Positions 26,709 through 38,704 of a DNA stretch of 64,000 bases are shown one piece after another. The notes below the pieces were generated by a model. The model saw only the letters and a list, made by a program, of their open reading frames with translations, had not been told where the DNA came from and searched no databases. A program made the translations under genes and the position numbers. Origin of the DNA: Osmia lignaria lignaria (lineage: Eukaryota > Arthropoda > Insecta > Hymenoptera > Megachilidae). The stretch is from assembly GCF_051020975.1 (NCBI RefSeq), contig NW_027478166.1, positions 5,953,501-6,017,500 on the forward strand, written 5' to 3'. Every line of letters begins with the position of its first letter. Positions within the stretch are counted from its first letter, which is position 1.

Positions 26709-28961
26709 GATCAGATGCGTAGTTCTCGAGATATATCAAGATATTTAAAAGTTCCGAAGCGGCACCAACATAATAGAGATACAGAAACACCGTGGCCCCT
26801 TTCTTTGAGGTAACTCTGCACTATTGCGACCTGCAAATGCCACTTCCAGCTTAGCTGTGCAGAAGAAGAACAACAAGAAGAAGAAATATCTCGAAATATG
26901 TCCCTCAGGCCCCTTCCCTTGAGATAAATCTGCAAATATCTCGGAAACCAAGCGAGCTATGGCAAAATGTTAAGAGACCTTTTTTGTAGAGAATTAAGTT
27001 TCCTACTTTTTATGTTCTATGATATTCTTTGATCAGATGCGTAGTTCTCGAGATATATCCAGATATTTAAAAGTTCCGAAGCGGCACCAACATAATAGAG
27101 ATACAGAAACACCGTGGCCCCTTTCTTTGAGGTAACTCTGCACTATTGCGAGCTGCAAATGCCACTTCCAGCTTAGCTGTGCAGAAGAAGAACAACAAGA
27201 AGAAGAAACATCTCGAAATATGTCCCTCAGGCCCCTTCCCTTGAGATAAATCTGCAAATATCTCGGAAACCAAGCGAGCTATGGCAAAATGTTAAGAGAC
27301 CTTATTTGTAGAGAATTAAGTTTCCTACTTTTTATGTTCTACGATATTTTTTGATCAGATGCGTAGTTCTCGAGATATATCAAGATATTTAAAAGTTCCG
27401 AAGCCGCACCAACATAATAGAGATACAGAAACACCGTGGCCCCTTTCTTTGAGATAACTCTGCACTATTGCGCGCTGCAAATGCCACTTCCAGCTTAGCT
27501 GTGCAGAAGAAGAACAACAAGAAGAAGAAATATCTCGAAATATGTCCGTCAGGCCCCTTCCCTTGAGATAAATCTGCAAATATCTCGGAAAGGAAGCGAG
27601 CTATGGCAAAATGTTAAGAGACCTTTTTTGTAGAGAATTAAGTTTCCTACTTTTTATGTTCTATGATATTTTTTGATCAGATGCGTAGTTCTCGAGATAT
27701 ATCAAGATATTTAAAAGCTCCGAAGCTGCACCAACATAATAGAGGTACAGAAACACCGTGGCCCCTTTCTTTGAGATAACTCTGCACTATTGCGAGCTGC
27801 AAATGCCACTTCCAGCTTAGCTGTGCAGAAGAAGAACAACAAGAATAAGAAATATTTCGAAATATGTCCGTCAGGCCCCTTCCCTTGAGATAAATCTGCA
27901 AATATCTCGCAAACGAAGCGAGCTACGGCAAAATGTTAAGAGACCTTTTTTGTAGAAAATTAGGTTTCCTACTTTTTATGTTCTATGATATTTTTTGATC
28001 AGATGCGTAGTTCTCGAGATATATCAAGATATTTAAAAGTTCCGAAGCCGCACCAACATAATAGAGATACAGAAACACCGTGGCCCCTTTCTTTGCGATA
28101 ACTCTGCACGATTGCGGCTGGAAATGCCACTTCCAGTTTAGCTGTGCAGAAGAAGAACAACAAGAAGAAGAAATATCTCGAAATATGTCCATCAGGACCC
28201 TTCCCTTGAGATAAATCTGCAAATATCTCGGAAACGAAGCGAGCTATGGCAAAATGTTAGGAGACCTTTTTTGTAGAGAATTATGTTTCCTACAATTTAT
28301 GTTCTATGATATTTTTTGATCAGAAGCGTAGTTTTCGAGATATATCGAGATATTTAAAAGTTCCGAAGCCGCACCAACATAATAGAGATACAGAAACACC
28401 GTGGCCCCTTTCTTTGAGATAACTCTGCACTATTGCGCGCTGCAAATGCCACTTCCAGCTTAGCTGTGCAGAAGAAGAACAACAAGAAGAAGAAATATCT
28501 CGAAATATGTCCGTCAGGACCCTTCCCTTGAGATAAATCTGCAAATATCTCGGAAACGAAGCGAGCTATGGCAAAATGTTAAGAGACCTTTTTTGTAGAG
28601 AATTAAGTTTCCTACTTTTTATGTTCTATGATATTTTTTGATCAGATGCGTAGTTCTCGAGATATATCAAGATATTTAAAAGTTCCGAAGCCGCACCAAC
28701 ATAATAGAGATACAGAAACACCGTGGCCCCTTTCTTTGAGATAACTCTGCACTATTGCGACCTGCAAATGCCACTTCCAGCTTAGCTGTGCAGAAGAGGA
28801 ACAACAAGAAGAAGAAATATCTCGGAATATGTCCGTCAGGCCCCTTCCCTTGAGATAAATCTGCAAATATCTCGGAAACGAAGCGAGCTATGGCAAAATG
28901 TTAAGGGACCTTTTTTGTAGAGAATTATGTTTTCTACAATTTATGTTCTATGATATTTTTT
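26709..28961 (+). repeat. Seven mixed monomers between 6-mer copies
   Basis: Two GAAGCGGCACC-type units in a row (26709 and 27031), then units at 27353, 27675 (palindrome type with AGCTCCGAAGCTGC), 27997 (321 bp, a base lost at TGCGGCTGG near 28114), 28318 and 28640. The last two repeat the order seen at 22202-22845. Confidence 0.85.
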
Positions 28962-29283
28962 GATAAGAAGCGTAGTTTTCGAGATATATCGAGATATTTA
29001 AAAGTTCCGAAGCGGCACCAACATAATAGAGATACAGAAACACCGTGGCCCCTTTCTTTGAGGTAACTCTGCACTATTGCGACCTGCAAATGCCACTTCC
29101 AGCTTAGCTGTGCAGAAGAAGAACAACAAGAAGAAGAAATATCTCGAAATATGTCCCTCAGGCCCCTTCCCTTGAGATAAATCTGCAAATATCTCGGAAA
29201 CCAAGCGAGCTATGGCAAAATGTTAAGAGACCTTATTTGTAGAGAATTAAGTTTCCTACTTTTTATGTTCTACGATATTTTTT
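28962..29283 (+). repeat. Hybrid monomer marking a one-monomer deletion
   Basis: The front (GAAGCGTAGTTTTCGAG, with G at 28991) is that of the unit seen at 24456, and the remainder (G at 29014 in GAAGCGGCACC, then CCCTCAGG and AAACCAAGC) is that of the unit at 24778. In the parental order these two units are neighbours, so one 322-bp monomer has been removed in register. The exchange lies between 28992 and 29013. The start motif is also changed to GATAAG, losing the BclI site. Confidence 0.85.
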
Positions 29284-32200
29284 GATCAGATGCGTAGTTC
29301 TCGAGATATATCAAGATATTTAAAAGTTCCGAAGCCGCACCAACATAAGAGAGATACAGAAACACCGTGGCCGCTCTCTTTGAGATAACTCTGCACAATT
29401 GCGAGCTGCAAATGCCACTTCCAGCTTAGCTGTGGAGAAGAAGAACAACAAGAAGAAGAAATATCTCGAAATATGTCCGTCAGGCCCCTTCCCTTGAGAT
29501 AAATCTGCAAATATCTCGGAAACGAAGCGAGCTATGGCAAAATGTTAAGAGACCTTTTTTGTAGAGAATTAAGTTTCCTACTTTTTATGTTCTACGATAT
29601 TTTTTGATCAGAAGCGTAGTTTTCGAGATATATCGAGATATTTAAAAGTTCCGAAGCCGCACCAACATAATAGAGATACAGAAACACCGTGGCCCCTTTC
29701 TTTGAGATAACTCTGCACTATTGCGAGCTGCAAATGCCACTTCCAGCTTAGCTGTGCAGAAGAAGAACAACAAGAATAAGAAATATTTCGAAATATGTCC
29801 GTCAGGCCCCTTCCCTTGAGATAAATCTGCAAATATCTCGGAAACGAAGCGAGCTACGGCAAAATGTTAAGAGACCTTTTTTGTAGAAAATTAGGTTTCC
29901 TACTTTTTATGTTCTAGGATATTTTTTGATCAGATGCGTAGTTCTCGAGATATATCAAGATATTTAAAAGTTCCGAAGCCGCACCAACATAATAGAGATA
30001 CAGAAACACCGTGGCCCCTTTCTTTGAGATAACTATGCACTATTGCGAGCTGCAAATGCCACTTCCAGCTTAGCTGTGCAGAAGAAGAACAACAAGAAGA
30101 AGAAATATCTCGAAATATGTCCGTCAGGCCCCTTACCTTGAGATAAATCTGCAAATATCTCGGAAACGAAGCGAGCTATGGCAAAATGTTAAGAGACCTT
30201 TTTTGTAGAGAATTAAGTTTCCTACTTTTTATCCTGTATGATATTTTCTGACCAGATTCGTAGTTCTCGAGATATACAAGATATTTAAAAGTTCCGAAGC
30301 CGCACCAACATAATAGAGATACAGAAACACCGTGGCCCCTCTCTTTGAGATAACTCTGCACAATTGCGAGCTGCAAATGCCACTTCCAGCTTAGCTGTGC
30401 AGAAGAAGAACAACAAGAAGAAGAAATATCTCGAAATATGTCCGTCAGGCCCCTTCCCTTGAGATAAATCGGCAAGTATCTCGGAAACGAAGCGAGCTAT
30501 GGCAAAATGTTAAGAGACCTTTTTTGTAGAGAATTATGTTTCTTACAATTTATGTTCTATGATATTTTTTGATCAGATGCGTAGTTCTCGAGATATATCA
30601 AGATATTTAAAAGTTCCGAAGCCGCACCAACATAATAGAGATACAGAAACACCGTGGCCCCTCTCTTTGAGATAACTCTGCACTATTGCGAGCTGGAAAT
30701 GCCACTTCCAGTTTAGCTGTGCAGAAGAAGAACAACAAGAAGAAGAAATATCTCGAAATATGTCCGTCAGGACCCTTCCCTTGAGATAAATCTGCAAATA
30801 TCTCGGAAACGAAGCGAGCTATTGCAAAACGTTAAGCGAGCTTTTTTGTAGAGAATTAAGTTTCCTACTTTTTATGTTCTATGATATTTTTTGATCAGAT
30901 GCGTAGTTCTCGAGATATATCAAGATATTAAAAGTTCCGAAGCGGCACCAACATAATAGAGATACAGAAACACCGTGGCCCCTTTCTTTGAGGTAACTCT
31001 GCACTATTGCGACCTGCAAATGCCACTTCCAGCTTAGCTGTGCAGAAGAAGAACAACAAGAAGAAGAAATATCTCGAAATATGTCCCTCAGGCCCCTTCC
31101 CTTGAGATAAATCTGCAAATATCTCGGAAACCAAGCGAGCTATGGCAAAATGTTAAGAGACCTTATTTGTAGAGAATTAAGTTTCCTACTTTTTATGTTC
31201 TACGATATTTTTTGATCAGATGCGTAGTTCTCGAGATATATCAAGATATTTAAAAGTTCCGAAGCCGCACCAACATAAGAGAGATACAGAAACACCGTGG
31301 CCGCTCTCTTTGAGATAACTCTGCACAATTGCGAGCTGCAAATGCCACTTCCAGCTTAGCTGTGGAGAAGAAGAACAACAAGAAGAAGAAATATCTCGAA
31401 ATATGTCCGTCAGGCCCCTTCCCTTGAGATAAATCTGCAAATATCTCGGAAACGAAGCGAGCTATGGCAAAATGTTAAGAGACCTTTTTTGTAGAGAATT
31501 AAGTTTCCTACTTTTTATGTTCTACGATATTTTTTGATCAGAAGCGTAGTTTTCGAGATATATCGAGATATTTAAAAGTTCCGAAGCCGCACCAACATAA
31601 TAGAGATACAGAAACACCGTGGCCCCTTTCTTTGAGATAACTCTGCACTATTGCGAGCTGCAAATGCCACTTCCAGCTTAGCTGTGCAGAAGAAGAACAA
31701 CAAGAATAAGAAATATTTCGAAATATGTCCGTCAGGCCCCTTCCCTTGAGATAAATCTGCAAATATCTCGGAAACGAAGCGAGCTACGGCAAAATGTTAA
31801 GAGACCTTTTTTGTAGAAAATTAGGTTTCCTACTTTTTATGTTCTAGGATATTTTTTGATCAGATGCGTAGTTCTCGAGATATATCAAGATATTTAAAAG
31901 TTCCGAAGCCGCACCAACATAATAGAGATACAGAAACACCGTGGCCCCTTTCTTTGAGATAACTATGCACTATTGCGAGCTGCAAATGCCACTTCCAGCT
32001 TAGCTGTGCAGAAGAAGAACAACAAGAAGAAGAAATATCTCGAAATATGTCCGTCAGGCCCCTTACCTTGAGATAAATCTGCAAATATCTCGGAAACGAA
32101 GCGAGCTATGGCAAAATGTTAAGAGACCTTTTTTGTAGAGAATTAAGTTTCCTACTTTTTATCCTGTATGATATTTTCTGACCAGATTCGTAGTTCTCGA

Positions 32201-32500
32201 GATATACAAGATATTTAAAAGTTCCGAAGCCGCACCAACATAATAGAGATATAGAAACACCGTGGCCCCTCTCTTTGAGATAACTCTGCACAATTGCGAG
32301 CTGCAAATGCCACTTCCAGCTTAGCTGTGCAGAAGAAGAACAACAAGAAGAAGAAATATCTCGAAATATGTCCGTCAGGCCCCTTCCCTTGAGATAAATC
32401 GGCAAGTATCTCGGAAACGAAGCGAGCTATGGCAAAATGTTAAGAGACCTTTTTTGTAGAGAATTATGTTTCTTACAATTTATGTTCTATGCTATTTTTT
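28962..32500 (+). repeat. 6-monomer HOR, second copy and partial third copy
   Basis: Units 28962, 29284, 29606, 29928, 30250, 30571 match 24778-26708 in order, and 30893, 31214, 31536, 31858, 32180 begin a third copy. The second copy is 1931 bp; the next repeat of the CATAAGAGAG unit comes after 1930 bp because the unit at 30893 has lost a T (GATATTAAAAG). The 321-bp unit with GATATACAAG is present in all three copies (26066, 30250, 32180), so that deletion preceded the amplification. Confidence 0.9.
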
Positions 32501-34108
32501 GATCAGATGCGTAGTTCTCGAGATATATCAAGATATTTAAAAGTTCCGAAGCCGCACCAACATAATAGAGATACAGAAACACCGTGGCCCCTCTCTTTGA
32601 GATAACTCTGCACTATTGCGAGCTGCAAATGCCACTTCCAGCTTAGCTGTGCAGAAGAAGAACAACAAGAAGAAGAAATATCTCGAAATATGTCCGTCGG
32701 CCCCATCCCTTGAGATAAATCTGCAAATATCTCGGAAACAAAGCGAGCTATGGCAAAATGTTAAGAGACCTTTTTTGTAGAGAATTCAGTTTCCTACTTT
32801 TTATGTTCTATGATATTTTTCGGTCAGAGGCGTAGTTCTCGAGATATATCAAGATATTTAAAAGTTCCGAAGCCGCACCAACATAATAGAGGTACAGAAA
32901 CACCGTGGCCCCTTTCTTTGAGATAACTCTGCACTATTGCGAGCTGCAAATGCCACTTCCAGCTTAGCTGTGCAGAAGAAGAACAACAAGAATAAGAAAT
33001 ATTTCGAAATATGTCCGTCAGGCCCCTTCCCTTGAGATAAATCTGCAAATATCTCGAAAACGAAGCGAGCTACGGCAAAATGTTAAGAGACCTTTTTTGT
33101 AGAGAATTAAGTTTCCTACAATTTATGTTCTATGATATTTTTTGATCAGAAGCGTAGTTTTCGAGATATATCGAGATATTTAAAAGTTCCGAAGCCGCAC
33201 CAACATAATAGAGATACAGAAACACCGTGGCCCCTTTCTTTGGGATAACTCTGCACTATTGCGAGCTGGAAATACCACTTCCAGTTTAGCTGTGCAGAAG
33301 AAGAACAACAAGAAGAAGAAATATCTCGAAATATGTCCGTCAGGACCCTTCCCTTGAGATAAATCTGCAAATATCTCGGAAACGAAGCGAGCTATTGCAA
33401 AACGTTAAGAGACCTTTTTTGTAGAGAATTAAGTTTCCTACTTTTTATGTTCTATGATATTTTTTGATCAGATGCGTAGTTCTCGAGATATATCAAGATA
33501 TTTAAAAGCTCCGAAGCTGCACCAACATAATAGAGGTACAGAAACACCGTGGCCCCTTTCTTTGAGATAACTCTGCACTATTGCGAGCTGCAAATGCCAC
33601 TTCCAGCTTAGCTGTGCAGAAGAAGAACAAGAAGAAGAAGAAATATCTCGAAATATGTCCGTCGGCCCCTTCCCTTGAGATAAATCTGCAAATATCTCGG
33701 AAACGAAGCGAGCTATGGCAAAATGTTAAGAGACCTTTTTTGTAGAGAATTAAGTTTCCTACTTTTTATGTTGTATGATATTTTTCGATCAGAGGCGTAG
33801 TTCTCGAGATATATCAAGATATTTAAAAGTTCCGAAGCCGCACCAACATAATAGAGATACAGAAACACCGTGGCCCCTTTCTTTCAGATAACTATGCACT
33901 ATTGCGAGCTGCAAATGCCACTTCCAGCTTAGCTGTGCAGAAGAAGAACAACAAGAAGAAGAAATATCTCGAAATATGTCCGTCAGGCCCCTTCCCTTGA
34001 GATAAATCTGCAAATATCTCGGAAACGAAGCGAGCTATTGCAAAACGTTAAGAGACCTTTTTTGTAGAGAATTAAGTTTCCTACTTTTTATGTTCTATGA
34101 TATTTTTT
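32501..34108 (+). repeat. Five monomers, start of a 643-bp dimer duplication
   Basis: Units at 32501 (GTCGGCC deletion), 32822 (palindrome type, start changed to CGGTCAG), 33144, 33466 (GAACAAGAAG and GTCGGCC) and 33787 (CTTTCAGATAACTATGC). The dimer 33466-34108 is repeated at 34109-34751 with a different far end: CTATTGCAAAACG in the first, CTATGGC and GAGATC in the second. Confidence 0.85.
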
Positions 34109-35383
34109 GATCAGATGCGTAGTTCTCGAGATATATCAAGATATTTAAAAGCTCCGAAGCTGCACCAACATAATAGAGGTACAGAAACACCGTGGCCCCT
34201 TTCTTTGAGATAACTCTGCACTATTGCGAGCTGCAAATGCCACTTCCAGCTTAGCTGTGCAGAAGAAGAACAAGAAGAAGAAGAAATATCTCGAAATATG
34301 TCCGTCGGCCCCTTCCCTTGAGATAAATCTGCAAATATCTCGGAAACGAAGCGAGCTATGGCAAAATGTTAAGAGACCTTTTTTGTAGAGAATTAAGTTT
34401 CCTACTTTTTATGTTGTATGATATTTTTCGATCAGAGGCGTAGTTCTCGAGATATATCAAGATATTTAAAAGTTCCGAAGCCGCACCAACATAATAGAGA
34501 TACAGAAACACCGTGGCCCCTTTCTTTCAGATAACTATGCACTATTGCGAGCTGCAAATGCCACTTCCAGCTTAGCTGTGCAGAAGAAGAACAACAAGAA
34601 GAAGAAATATCTCGAAATATGTCCGTCAGGCCCCTTACCTTGAGATAAATCTGCAAATATCTCGGAAACGAAGCGAGCTATGGCAAAATGTTAAGAGATC
34701 TTTTTTGTAGAGAATTAAGTTTCCTACAATTTATGTTCTATGATATTTTTTGATCAGAAGCGTAGTTTTCGAGATATATCGAGATATTTAAAAGTTCCGA
34801 AGCCGCACCAACATAATAGAGATACAGAAACACCGTGGCCCCTTTCTTTGAGATAACTCTGCACTATTGCGAGCTGTAAATGCCACTTCCAGTTAAGCTG
34901 TGCAGAAGAAGAACAACAAGAAGAAGAAATATCTCGAAATATGTCCGTCAGGCCCCTTCCCTTGAGATATATCTGCAAATATCTCGGAAACGAAGCGAGC
35001 TATGGCAAAATGTTAAGAGACCTTTTTTGTAGAGAATTATGTTTCCTACAATTTATGTTCTATGATATTTTTTGTTCAGAAGCGTAGTTTTCGAGATATA
35101 TCGAGATATTTAAAAGTTCCGAAGCCGCACCAACATAATAGAGATACAGAAACACCGTGGCCCCTTTCGTTGAGATAACTCTGCACTAGTGCGAGCCGCA
35201 AATGCCACTTCCAGCTTAGCTGTGCAGAAGAAGAACAACAAGAAGAAGAAATATCTCGAAATATGTCCGTCAGGCCCCTTCCCTTGAGATAAATCTGCAA
35301 ATATCTCGGAAACGAAGCGAGCTATGGCAAAATGTTAAGAGACCTTTTTTGTAGAGAATTAAGTTTCCTACTTTGTATGTTCT

Positions 35384-35821
35384 ATGATATTTTTTGATCA
35401 GACGCGTAGTTCTCGAGATATATCAAGATATTTAAAAGTTCCGAAGCCGCACCAACATAATAGAGATACAGAAACACCGTGGCCCCTTTCTTTGAGATAT
35501 CTCTGCACTATTGCGAGCTGCAAATGCCACTTCCAGCTTAGCTGCGCAGAAGAAGAACAACAAGAAGAAGAAATATCTCGAAATATGTCCGTCAGGCCCC
35601 TTCCCTTGAGATATATCTGCAAATATCTCGGAAACGAAGCGAGCTATGGAAAAATGTTAAGAGACCTTTTTGTAGAGAATTATGTTTCCTACAATTTATG
35701 TTGTATGATATTTTTTGATCAGATGCGTAGTTCTCGAGATATACCAAGATATTTAAAAGTTCCGAAGCCGCACCAACATAATAGAGATACAGAAACACCG
35801 TGGCCCCTTTCTTTGAGATAG
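35384..35821 (+). other. Fortuitous 145-codon reading frame across two monomers
   Basis: An ATG at TATGATATTTTTTG opens a frame that normally ends at TAA in GAGATAAC after 38 codons. Here three changes keep it open: TAA to TAT in GATATCTC, TAA to TAT in GATATATC, and loss of one T in the T tract, which makes the unit 321 bp and keeps the frame in the next unit. It ends at TAG in the truncated unit. The product is the repeat translated, with a Glu/Gln-rich stretch from the purine tract. No domain, signal peptide or codon signal is apparent. It is most likely non-coding. Confidence 0.15.
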
Positions 35822-35924
35822 CTCTGCAAATATCTCGGAAACGAAGCGAGCTATTGCAAAATGTTAAGAGACCTTTTTTGTAGAGAATTGAGTTTCCTAC
35901 TTTTTATGTTCTATGATATTTTTT
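35717..35924 (+). repeat. Truncated monomer (208 bp, internal 114-bp deletion)
   Basis: The unit runs normally to TTGAGATA at 35813, then continues GCTCTGCAAATATCTCGG. Monomer positions of roughly 112-225 are missing. The two 16-bp direct repeats of the intact monomer (positions 97-112 and 211-226, one mismatch, 114 bp apart) are fused into one. The deleted part includes the variable middle, the hairpin region and the whole purine tract. Confidence 0.95.
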
Positions 35925-36020
35925 GATCAGATGCGTAGTTCTCGAGATATATCAAGATATTTAAAAGTTCCGAAGCCGCACCAACATAATAGAGATACAG
36001 AAACACCGTGGCCCCTTTCT

Positions 36021-36036
36021 TTGAGATAACTCTGCA
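36021..36036 (+). repeat. Direct repeat, left copy (monomer position 97)
   Basis: TTGAGATAACTCTGCA in an intact unit. Its partner is at 36135-36150 with a single mismatch. Present in almost every monomer; this is the example closest to the truncated unit. Confidence 0.9.
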
Positions 36037-36134
36037 CTATTGCGAGCTGCAAATGCCACTTCCAGCTTAGCTGTGCAGAAGAAGAACAACAAGAAGAAGA
36101 AATATCTCGAAATATGTCCGTCAGGCCCCTTCCC

Positions 36135-36150
36135 TTGAGATAAATCTGCA
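36135..36150 (+). repeat. Direct repeat, right copy (monomer position 211)
   Basis: TTGAGATAAATCTGCA, 114 bp downstream of the left copy. The spacing equals the deletion in the 208-bp units. Confidence 0.9.
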
Positions 36151-37520
36151 AATATCTCGGAAACGAAGAGAGCTATGGCAAAATGATGAAAGACTTTTTT
36201 GTAGAGAATTAAGTTTCCTACTTTTTATGTTCTATGATATTTTTTGATCAGATGCGTAGTTCTCGAGATATATCAAGATATTTAAAAGCTCCGAAGCTGC
36301 ACCAACATAATAGAGGTACAGAAACACCGTGGCCCCTTTCTTTGAGATAACTCTGCACTATTGCGAGCTGCAAATGCCACTTCCAGCTTAGCTGTGCAGA
36401 AGAAGAACAAGAAGAAGAAGAAATATCTCGAAATATGTCCGTCGGCCCCTTCCCTTGAGATAAATCTGCAAATATCTCGGAAACGAAGCGAGCTATGGCA
36501 AAATGTTAAGAGACCTTTTTTGTAGAGAATTAAGTTTCCTACTTTTTATGTTGTATGATATTTTTCGATCAGAGGCGTAGTTCTCGAGATATATCAAGAT
36601 ATTTAAAAGTTCCGAAGCCGCACCAACATAATAGAGATACAGAAACACCGTGGCCCCTTTCTTTCAGATAACTATGCACTATTGCGAGCTGCAAATGCCA
36701 CTTCCAGCTTAGCTGTGCAGAAGAAGAACAACAAGAAGAAGAAATATCTCGAAATATGTCCGTCAGGCCCCTTACCTTGAGATAAATCTGCAAATATCTC
36801 GGAAACGAAGCGAGCTATGGCAAAATGTTAAGAGATCTTTTTTGTAGAGAATTAAGTTTCCTACAATTTATGTTCTATGATATTTTTTGATCAGAAGCGT
36901 AGTTTTCGAGATATATCGAGATATTTAAAAGTTCCGAAGCCGCACCAACATAATAGAGATACAGAAACACCGTGGCCCCTTTCTTTGAGATAACTCTGCA
37001 CTATTGCGAGCTGTAAATGCCACTTCCAGTTAAGCTGTGCAGAAGAAGAACAACAAGAAGAAGAAATATCTCGAAATATGTCCGTCAGGCCCCTTCCCTT
37101 GAGATATATCTGCAAATATCTCGGAAACGAAGCGAGCTATGGCAAAATGTTAAGAGACCTTTTTTGTAGAGAATTATGTTTCCTACAATTTATGTTCTAT
37201 GATATTTTTTGTTCAGAAGCGTAGTTTTCGAGATATATCGAGATATTTAAAAGTTCCGAAGCCGCACCAACATAATAGAGATACAGAAACACCGTGGCCC
37301 CTTTCGTTGAGATAACTCTGCACTAGTGCGAGCCGCAAATGCCACTTCCAGCTTAGCTGTGCAGAAGAAGAACAACAAGAAGAAGAAATATCTCGAAATA
37401 TGTCCGTCAGGCCCCTTCCCTTGAGATAAATCTGCAAATATCTCGGAAACGAAGCGAGCTATGGCAAAATGTTAAGAGACCTTTTTTGTAGAGAATTAAG
37501 TTTCCTACTTTGTATGTTCT

Positions 37521-37958
37521 ATGATATTTTTTGATCAGACGCGTAGTTCTCGAGATATATCAAGATATTTAAAAGTTCCGAAGCCGCACCAACATAATAG
37601 AGATACAGAAACACCGTGGCCCCTTTCTTTGAGATATCTCTGCACTATTGCGAGCTGCAAATGCCACTTCCAGCTTAGCTGCGCAGAAGAAGAACAACAA
37701 GAAGAAGAAATATCTCGAAATATGTCCGTCAGGCCCCTTCCCTTGAGATATATCTGCAAATATCTCGGAAACGAAGCGAGCTATGGAAAAATGTTAAGAG
37801 ACCTTTTTGTAGAGAATTATGTTTCCTACAATTTATGTTGTATGATATTTTTTGATCAGATGCGTAGTTCTCGAGATATACCAAGATATTTAAAAGTTCC
37901 GAAGCCGCACCAACATAATAGAGATACAGAAACACCGTGGCCCCTTTCTTTGAGATAG
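37521..37958 (+). other. Second copy of the 145-codon frame
   Basis: Identical frame in the second copy of the 2137-bp HOR. Its existence follows from the duplication and is not independent evidence for coding. Confidence 0.15.
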
Positions 37959-38061
37959 CTCTGCAAATATCTCGGAAACGAAGCGAGCTATTGCAAAATG
38001 TTAAGAGACCTTTTTTGTAGAGAATTGAGTTTCCTACTTTTTATGTTCTATGATATTTTTT
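37854..38061 (+). repeat. Truncated monomer, duplicated copy
   Basis: Same 208-bp structure as 35717-35924, displaced by 2137 bp, with the fused repeat at 37950-37965. It carries the same GATAGC variant at the junction, so it is a copy of one deletion event and not a second deletion. Confidence 0.95.
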
Positions 38062-38382
38062 GATCAGATGCGTAGTTCTCGAGATATATCAAGATATTTA
38101 AAAGTTCCGAAGCCGCACCAACATAATAGAGATACAGAAACACCGTGGCCCCTTTCTTTGAGATAACTCTGCACTATTGCGAGCTGCAAATGCCACTTCC
38201 AGCTTAGCTGTGCAGAAGAAGAACAACAAGAAGAAGAAATATCTCGAAATATGTCCGTCAGGCCCCTTCCCTTGAGATAAATCTGCAAATATCTCGGAAA
38301 CGAAGAGAGCTATGGCAAAATGATGAAAGACTTTTTTGTAGAGAATTAAGTTTCCTACTTTTTATGTTCTATGATATTTTTT

Positions 38383-38704
38383 GATCAGATGCGTAGTTCT
38401 CGAGATATATCAAGATATTTAAAAGTTCCGAAGCCGCACCAACATAATAGAGATACAGAAACACCGTGGCCCCTTTCTTTGAGATAACTCTGCACTATTG
38501 CGAGCTGCAAATGCCACTTCCAGCTTAGCTGTGCAGAGGAAGAACAACAAGAAGAAGAAATATCTCGAAATATGTCCGTCAGGCCAGTTCCTTTGAGCTG
38601 AATCTGCAAATATCTCGGAAACGAAGCGAGCAATGGCAAAATGTTAGGAGACGTTTTTTGTAGAGAATTATGTTTCCTACAATTTATGTTCTATGATATT
38701 TTTT
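38383..38704 (+). repeat. Monomer with CCAGTTCC/GAGCTGAATC tail, left donor of the 8-mer
   Basis: The unit has GCAGAGGAAG, GGCCAGTTCC, GAGCTGAATC, GAGCAATGGC and GTTAGGAGACG. Its far end from 38586 onward is the left edge of the duplicated 2577-bp segment, and the same far end appears in the hybrid unit at 40959. Confidence 0.88.

Larger units (their letters stand above)
34109..36245 (+). repeat. 2137-bp HOR, first copy, with truncated member
   Basis: Seven units of 321, 322, 322, 322, 321, 208 and 321 bp. Markers in order: GTCGGCC deletion (34109), CTTTCAGATAAC (34430), TAAGCTGTG (34752), TTTTTGTTCAG start (35074), GATATCTCTGC with GCTGCGCAG (35396), the truncated unit (35717) and a unit with ATGATGAAAGAC (35925). 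The whole series returns at 36246 with no difference noticed by eye. Confidence 0.9.
36246..38382 (+). repeat. 2137-bp HOR, second copy
   Basis: Exact-looking tandem copy of 34109-36245, with starts at 36246, 36567, 36889, 37211, 37533, 37854 and 38062. The copy includes the truncated unit and all single-base deletions. After 38382 the match ends: the following unit has AGTTCCGAAGCC where the HOR would have AGCTCCGAAGCTGC. Confidence 0.9.

Noticed and set aside
35384..35821. 145-codon plus-strand frame as a real protein gene
   Set aside because: It arises from two stop losses and a one-base deletion in a satellite unit and is simply the repeat translated 1.4 times. The copy at 37521 comes from block duplication.
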